From Tetramitus jugosus (Eukaryota; Heterolobosea; Eutetramitea; Acrasida; Vahlkampfiidae): a stretch of DNA of 64,000 bases. A program made the translations under genes and the position numbers. The DNA lies in the NCBI GenBank assembly GCA_937625935.1, contig OW569383.1, positions 372,001 through 436,000 of the forward strand. The letters run 5' to 3'. Each line of letters starts with the position of its first letter. The first letter of the stretch is position 1. The notes beneath the pieces were generated by a model. The model had not been told where the DNA came from. It saw only the letters and a list, made by a program, of their open reading frames with translations, and searched no databases. This document shows, in pieces, positions 52,101-61,100 of the stretch.

Positions 52101-55100
52101 TGGAAGAATGCGCTGTGGATCATCAAAGTCATCTCCCAGTTGACCATATTGATTGTTGCCAATGGCATACAAAATGCCATAGGATGATAATTCACACTTG
52201 GCACCTGTTGTAAAGACTTCACAACTGCATGTATCAAGCGCAACACAATATCCCTTACCACTGCATACATTAGGATCAGTCGAATTTAATCCATAACAAA
52301 CATTGATGCTGCAATCATTGCCCAAGTATCCTGCATCACACAAGCATTCATCTGGACCAACACATGCTCCTCTTCTCGAGCAAGCATTCTCATCATCTGA
52401 AAGAATTCCAAAACAATATGTTCCATTGTAAATTATCAATGCATGAGCACTTCCAGATGAGAATGAAACAATGAAGCTTGTTTGATTCTCGAATCTGAAA
52501 GTTGGATGAGGGAACAGCACTTTGGGCATTGTTGTTTGCAAACTCAAGTGCCTGTTGGCATTGTTTCCCCACGCATAACTAATCCCATCACTTGTTGTGA
52601 CTTGAACACTGTCTGACCAAACACTTGCTGAAAGCACGGTGATGTTTTGAATTCCAATGACTCTCACAGGTGTTGTTGACATTGGAATTGTTGAATTGAT
52701 TCCAAGTTGACCGAATGAATTGTCACCCCAAGCATACAAGAATCCATCTTCTGCAATTGCATAAGCTGTTTGTCTTCCTGCTGCGATACGAATCGCTGCA
52801 TTCTTTTGAAATTGATGCTCGACCTTTCTACCATTGGAAGTCACAGAATTACTCACTGCATCGCTTGCTACTTGCCCTCTTGAGTTGTCACCCCACACAA
52901 ATACCTCGCCTCTGTCAGTCAACGCCATTGAATAGTGATTTCCTGCCGCGATAGATACTACTTTTTTGAGACCAAGTAACTCACCGTTGTAGGCATCTCC
53001 TTGAATCTTCGTTGGTACTGAGACTGTTTGACCATACAAAACATGGTCACCCAATTGTTCAAACTGGTTACTTCCCAATCCATAGATAGAGCCGTTTGTA
53101 GTGCGAAGTAAGACATGTTCTCCACCACATTCCAACTGGGTGATGAAGTCTCTCCCATCAAGCGTATTGAGTGGAGCCGCTGAGAGAGTGTTATCCCACT
53201 TGAATAACAAATTATCTTCGGTAATTGCGATACCGAAAGTAAGGCAAGAACAAGCACGAAGAATACGTGGTGTATTCGGTAGGATTGGATATGGCCGATT
53301 TATCATACTTACTGAACTATCTCCAAGCCGTCCTCTACCCCAAGAGTACAACTTGTTAGCCATGGTGACAGCATAGGAGTTTTGGTCACCAGCTACTAAC
53401 GACTGTGCATACTCACCGTAAGACAATGGAAACCATGTTTGAACAGGAAGCAGGCGATCAACAGAATAGTCATCACCAAGTTGACCATGGCTATTATCAC
53501 CCACGGCATACACAAGACCAAACACTGGCTTGTCACATTTAATTCCCAGGAACTGGGAGTCGCATGAGCAAGAGTCTAGAGCAACACAATGTCCATTTCC
53601 AGAGCAAATGTCAGGATCAGTCGCATTCATTCCATAACAAACATTGATGCTGCAATCATTGCCCAAATATCCTTCATCACACAAGCATTCATCTGGCCCA
53701 ACACATGCTCCTCTCCTTGAACAAGCATTCTCATCATCTGAAAGAATTCCAAAACAATATGTTCCATCATAAATCATCATGGAATGAGATTCTCCTGCAG
53801 AAATCCCAACGATAACACTTGTTTGAATATTAGACGCAAAGATCTTAAGTGGGTAGAAAAGCACATCTGTCGTTGTATTCAGTATTAAGTGCCTGTTGGC
53901 ATTGTTTCCCCAAGCATAACTCAATCCATCACTTGTTGTGACTTGAACACTGTCTGACCAAACACTTGCTGAAAGCACGGTGATGTTTTGAATTCCAATG
54001 ACTCTCACAGGTGTTGTTGACATTGGAATTGTTGAGTTGATTCCAAGTTGACCGAATGAATTGTCACCCCATGCATACAAGAATCCATCTTCAGCAACTG
54101 CATAAGCTGTTTGTCTTCCTGCTGCAATTTTCTTGACTGACAATCTCTTCAGAAGACCACCAACTCTTCTTGCATGATAAGTATCTGTGCTACTTGTTGT
54201 TCCATCTGCAATCTGACCTCTCGAATTGTCACCCCACACAAATACTTCACCTCTATCTGTCAGTGCCATGGAGTACCTTTCACCTGCTGCAATTGATATC
54301 ACTCTCTCAAATCCAAGCAATTCTCCTTGACTCACATTCGCCTGAACAAGTGTGATTCTATCTATGTCCGCTCCATACACGTATTTGTGACCCAGCTGTT
54401 GGAAGTCATTCAAGCCGTATCCGTATACTCGGCCAGTATTTGTTCTGACCAATACATGATCAGTACCACAAGCACACTCAACAACCAATTCTTCAACGCC
54501 TTTGTCTTCTGAGTAGGTTAGAACTGTGGGGAGATTGTAACCTGTTCCCCAAATAGTAGTATTATGGCGAGTAAGTGCAATCGCAAAACCCTTTGCCGCA
54601 CAAGCTTGAAGCACTTGTTTTGTGTTTGTCATAATCCTAACAGGTCTGTTTCTTTGAATACTACCGTCTCCAAGGAGAGACCCACCAGAGCCCCCAAGTC
54701 CCCAAGAGTAAAGTTCCCCTTTTGTCGTGATAGCGAAGGAAGTGTGCCTACCCGTTGCGACATAGGAAACGTGAACCCCATTAGTAAGGGGGTACGAGGT
54801 TGGAGATGGGATAGAAATGTACAAGTCATCAAGGTTAATACCTAACTGCCCGTAATCATTATGGCCAACAGCATACAGAAGGCCGTGAACGGACTCGTTG
54901 CATCTGGAGCCTAAATACATTGTTTGACAAGAACAAGTGTCCTGGGCGACACATGCTCCGTGACTCGAGCAGACTCTCGGGTCAGTGTGGTTTTTACCGA
55001 AGCAGATATTGGTGCTGCAATCATTGCCCAAATATCCTTCATCACACAAGCATTCATCTGGCCCAACACATGCTCCTCTCCTTGAACATGCATTCTCATC

Positions 55101-58100
55101 ATCCGAAAGAATTCCAAAACAATATGTTCCATTGTAAATCATCAATGAGTGAGCACTTCCTGATGAGAATGAAACAATGAAGCTCGTTTGATTCTCAAAT
55201 CTGAAAGTTGGATGAGGGAACAGCACTTTGGACATTGTTGTTTCCAAACTCAAGTGCTTGTTGGCATTGTTTCCCCAAGCATAACTCAGTCCATCACTTG
55301 TTGTGACTTGAACACTGTCTGACCAAACACTTGCTGAAAGCACGGTGATGTTTTGAATTCCAATGACTCTCACAGGTGTTGTTGACATTGGAATTGTTGA
55401 GTTGATTCCGAGCTGACCGAATGAATTGTCACCCCATGCATACAAGAATCCATCTTCAGCAACTGCATAAGCTGTTTGTCTTCCTGCTGCAATTTTCTTG
55501 ACTGACAATCTTTTCAGTGGACCACCTACACATCTGGCATGGGTTGTGGAACTAACTCCATCACTCGCAACCTGACCTCGTGAATTATCTCCCCAAACAT
55601 ATACCTCTCCCTGATCTGTCAACCCCATTGAAAATGCCTCCCCCGCTGCTACTTGAATGAAAAAGATGTTGGCCAGTGCTTCTCCGAGTGCCACATTTGA
55701 TTGCTGTTCTACTGGTATACTCACAGTGGTACCGTAGACCCTACTGTCCCCTACTTGGTGGATCCAATTGCGTCCCCAACCGTAGACTTTGCCTGTTGAG
55801 ACGAGCAACAGCGCGTGTTGAGAACCACATTCTAACCCCACGACCCGCCCACCATTGTATTTGCTTGAAGATGAGGGCAAAATAGATGGAGAATTTGCAT
55901 TCATGCCCCAAACATACACTGTATTATCGCTGGTCAAAGCTAGTACGAAAGTCAATCCAACACAAGAATCAACAACCTGAGGCATTGCTTTCAGAATTCT
56001 CACTGGTCGATTTCGTTGAGTCGTAGTTCCATCTCCCAAGAGACCAAGCCAATTATTTATAGAGGTACCTGAACCCCATGAATATATTTCTCCATCCACA
56101 GTTAGGGCGAAGGAGTTTTCTATGCTCGCTTCCACTTGTTTAACATACTTCTTTGTGAGTGGATAGTAGGTTTTCGTAGCAGGTAAGTAGCGAGTTCCAT
56201 CATAGAAATCATCTCCTAGTTGGCCTTTGTCATTCCTTCCAAGAGAGTACAAGAGGCCAAACATTGATACTTCGCACCTCTCTCCTGAAAAGAACGTGTC
56301 ACAGGAGCATGAGTTATAATCGACACAGACACCACTTCCAGAGCAAACATCTGGATGACTCTCATTTAATCCAAAACATACATTTATGTTACAATCAAGA
56401 CCTAAGTAACCTGGTGAACAGACACATTCATCTGAAGATACACATGATCCTCTTGAGGAGCACACCTCATCATGTTCAGATAGAGTACCAAAACAGAAAG
56501 TGCCGTTGACTAACACTATAGAATGAGTCGAAGAGGCTTCAGCTCCGACAATAAAACTAGAATTATAAGGGTTTGATACTAAAGTTGGTGTTTTTGCAGA
56601 AAAGTTGGTCTCATCTCCCAATTGAAACGCTGAATTGTCTCCAAATCCCACCGCCGATCCATTTTTTAAAGTCACCAAAACATAATTGCTCCATTTTCCG
56701 GTCGTGATGAGCAAAGCATTTTCAATAGAAGTAAGGGTTGGAGATCTATGAGAGAGAGATGAGTTAGTTCCCAATTGGCCGACCTCATTTCCGCCCCAGG
56801 ACAAGAGTTGCCCTTCCGATGTGATGGCATACGAGGAATCTGCGCCGGCAGAAATGCTTACAACTTTCTTCCTCAAAAGCAATCCTTTCACTTGACGCGG
56901 ATGTCTATTGTTAATTAATGTTCCATCCCCCAATTGACCGTCTGAATTCCGTCCCCAAGAGTAGACATCCCCTCTGTTGGTCAAGGCTAAGCTATGGTAC
57001 TGTCCAGCGGATACCGAGATAACGTGCACATCAGAGAGTACTCCCTTGATAGGGCTAAAAGCTCCTACCCTCACAGGAACAGTTTCTATCTTGTCTCTCC
57101 CATAACCAACGGCACCATAGGACGAATCATCACCAAATCCCCACACTTGACCCTCTTGTGTTAAAACCAATGTATGCAGATGACCACAAGCCACTTGTAC
57201 CGGTGTTCCTGTAATTCCAGACAACAGTTGTGGAGAACTATTATTTGCAGAGTTACCTATACCCATTTGTCCAGAGATAAGTCCCGACGTTGTTCCGTTG
57301 GCAGTATTGAACCCCCACGAATATACCTCGTTGGTGCTCGCTATTGCTACTGTATGATATGTACCACTACAGATACTCAACACTTTTTTGTTCAGCCAAA
57401 CTCTGCTTGGATAGTGTCTGTTTGAGATTGTTCCAGTGCCTAATCTGAAATGGGAACCACTTCCCCAAGCAAATAAATCTCCTTGTGTAGAAATGGCGAA
57501 CGAAAGATCAGATCCAGAAGAGATTTGTTGGATTATTGTTTTTCTCAAGGATTCATAGGGTCTCACCCACTTAGTAGCGGGTATTGAATCACCAGTTCCT
57601 AGTTGACCGAGATGGTTGTTTCCTACAGAGATCAAAGTACCAGAGGCACGCTGTTCGCAATTGTTTCCCGCGTAACCCACAAAACATTTGCATGTATCAT
57701 ATGCAATGCATGTACCATGACCCGAGCAAACTTCAGACTGAGTGTTGTTGTACTGACGACAAGTCGTAAACTGACAAGATTCACCATAATAATTTTGGTC
57801 ACATTCGCAAGTGTCGGTGTCTGTGCAGTTCCCTCGAGTTGAACATGCCATCGTATCATCCATAGGATAATCAAAACAGAAGGTAGTGTTGAAGAGGACA
57901 ATACTAAACACATTCCCAGTGGATGCGGCTACAATTTTTCGATCCTTGAAGGGGTGTACAACGGGAGTTGGGACCGTCTTTGAGATTGTAGAACCATCCA
58001 CTGCCTGCCCTTGAGAATTCAATCCCCAAGAGAAGGCGGAGCCATCAGCTGAAATAGCTATAATCGTTTGATGACTTGCACTCACAGAGACTATCTTCAC

Positions 58101-61100
58101 CCCAATTAATCCAGAAACTAGAGTAGGATACAACCTTTTTGATTCCGTGCTGTTGATTCCTAGTTGCCCTACGGAATTATCACCCCATGAGTAGATTTCA
58201 CCAGTAGCCGAGAGAGCGTACGAAGAAAAAGCACACGCGGTCACTTGAATAATAGGGGCTCCCAACATTGATAATGAGACTCGAGATGGATGCACACTTG
58301 GAATGGTTGAGTTTTGTCCTAATTGCCCTACAGAGTTAGAACCCCATGTGTAAACCTCCCCGTTTCCACCTAGAGCTATACTATGTCTATCACCGACAGC
58401 AACATGAACAATGCGTATTGATGACAGTATTCCCTTGACAGGACTAGAAGTTGCAACCGGTGTAGGAACTATGCGGGTGTAGGCGTCACCCACACCCAGA
58501 CGTCCAAACTCTCCATTTCCCCAAGCATAGAGCTTCCCAGAAGAAGAGCGAGCTATTGCATGGTGTGTACCACAACTCACAGCAACTATTTTCTCATTGT
58601 TGGCCAAAGAAGGAAAAGTGATTGCTCTTGGATTTTTCGAGTAATAGTAGGTGCCCAAGCCCAACACACCCGAGATAGAAGGTGCCCAATGAGGATAATT
58701 ACAAGGACAAGCAGTTTCACTACAAGGTTTGTAGTTGTCCTTGCAGAAAATCGTCGCGTCAACAGTATTATAGCCCCAAGAGTACACTGTACCGCTAGAA
58801 GTAACAGCGATTGCATGATACCTTCCTGCACATGCACTAACAACCTGATGGTTGGTAAGAATATTCTTAGGTCTTATTGCTGTAGATGTTGTTCCGTCAC
58901 CTAAATTGTAGTAACTATTTTTACCCCATGCATACAAGGCATTCTTCCTTGTGATAGCCAGAGCGAAATCCCAACCTGCTGTTATGAACTTAACATGCTC
59001 CCCGTACGAAAGAGGATAAGATGTGCTGGTAAGAACCGTTTGACTTAAATAGTAGTCATCCCCCAGTTGTCCTGCTGTATTTGATCCGACAGTGTACGTC
59101 TCTCCATACAACCAAACACTACAATCTGAACCTGTGAATCCAGAGGAGCACGAACAGGAGTTGTGAGCGATACATATTCCCTGTCCTGAACACACCGAAG
59201 AATCTGTTGAATTTGTTCCAAAACAGGTTGTAAAACCACAATTCGGACCAAAGTAGCCCGACTGACAGATACACATGTCGGTTGCAACACAGATTCCTCT
59301 CCAAGAACATGCATAAGGATCATCAGAAAATAATCCATAACAATAGGTTCCATTCAATAGAATCAGAGAGTGCCGCCCCCCTGAAGAAACAGATACTATT
59401 GACCTGTTTGTGTAAGTTTGAGGGACAGGATTCACATACTTTTTGAACATTGGTGTAGGATGAGTCATCGACTCACTTCTTCCGTTCAACAGTTGGAAGT
59501 TCGATCCTTTTCCCCAACCATATCCATCTCCGTTCAAATGTCCTGCAATAACACTGTCCTCAAAAATGCTAGAGGACAAAGAATGGATTGATGTTAAGTT
59601 CAGCTTGATAGGGATGGGAGCAGGACCGATCGGCGAACCAATGCCCAGTTGATAATTCGAATTATCTCCCCACGAGTACACACTTCCCTCTGAACTGAGT
59701 CCATAAGATGATTTTGCACCTGCTGATATAGATTTGAAAGCTACTTTGTACATGGTTTCCTTGTAGAGCATCTTCGGAAATCTTCTCAATTTGGGGATTT
59801 TCTCAACTTCATCACCAATCTGTTCGTTGTCATTCCTTCCCCATACGTATATCTCCCCTTTCTCACTAAGAGCCATACTATGATACAATCCAGCAGCTAT
59901 CGAGATTATTTTAATATTGTCGAGAGTTCCTCCAGAGTTTAGATTTTGGGCCACCGGAACAGGAACCAATTCCTGAGCTCCAACACCATATTGTCCATTA
60001 CCTAATTGACCAAACTCATTATTTCCCCACCCCCATACTTCTCCGTTCCTCAATATGACCAAACAATGATACAACCCACATGAAACTGAAACTGCTTCTG
60101 CCGGGATTCCTGACACCTCATGAGGTGAGGTTCTTTGATAAATGTACCCCTGTCCTAAACTACCGATAATTGTGGGTTGAGAGATGCACAGAGATGGAGA
60201 AGAGTTAGGACAACATTGTGTATCAGAACACCAGTTATAGAAGATAGTACACGTTTCACAAGACCTATAGCTGTACCGCACATTACCGTTCAATGTGTTA
60301 GAACCCCAGGAGTACACCTTTCCATCTGTTGAAACTGCGGCAGCATGATACATGGAGGCAGAGGCTGAATTAAAAGTATTTGTCGAGAAAAGTCGCGGTC
60401 TATAGTATAAACCATAAGCTGAAGTTCTTCCCCACTCAAATATTTTTCCATCAAGAGTGATGGCCAACGAGAAGAATTGGCCTGCCGATATGAATTTGAC
60501 ATAAGCATCTGTGGACAAAGGAAAAGAGGTCATCCCTAACAGAGAACGACTCAAATAGGAATCATCACCTAGTTGCCCCTGATCGTTGTACCCTGCTGCA
60601 TACACATACCCAAAGACTGTTTTCTCACAATTCTCACCGGAATACAAACCATTGGTACAAGAACAGATATTATGAGCAATACATGTACCCCTACTGGAGC
60701 AAACACTTGGGTTTGTGGAATTTACCCCAAAACAGATCGTGGCTTCACATTCTTCCCCAAAATACCCAGAATCGCAAGTACAAATATCATCTGATGTGCA
60801 TCTACCTCTCCAGGAACAAACCAACGGGTCATCAGCCAACATACCGAAGCATCGTGTGCCATTAAACAACAAGAGAGAGTGCGTAGAACCTGCGCCAACT
60901 CCTACTAGACGAGTCGTAGGGAAGTGTATGTTGACTGTTTGAGCCACAGGTTCCAATCTTTGCTCTGTGGTTTTATCTCCTAGTATTGAATAAGTATTCG
61001 TACCCCAAGAGTAACCAACACCCTCAATTGTGATGCCCGTAACCCAGTTAGCCGATTTGCTCGGACATATCTCTCTAATAAACACACCCTCCAAAAGCCT

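Noticed and set aside
48430-55525. Regularly spaced identical DNA, considered as CRISPR array or satellite
   Set aside because: The repeats are hundreds of bases long, protein-coding and kept in one frame with a period of about 1.37 kb, so they are protein modules.
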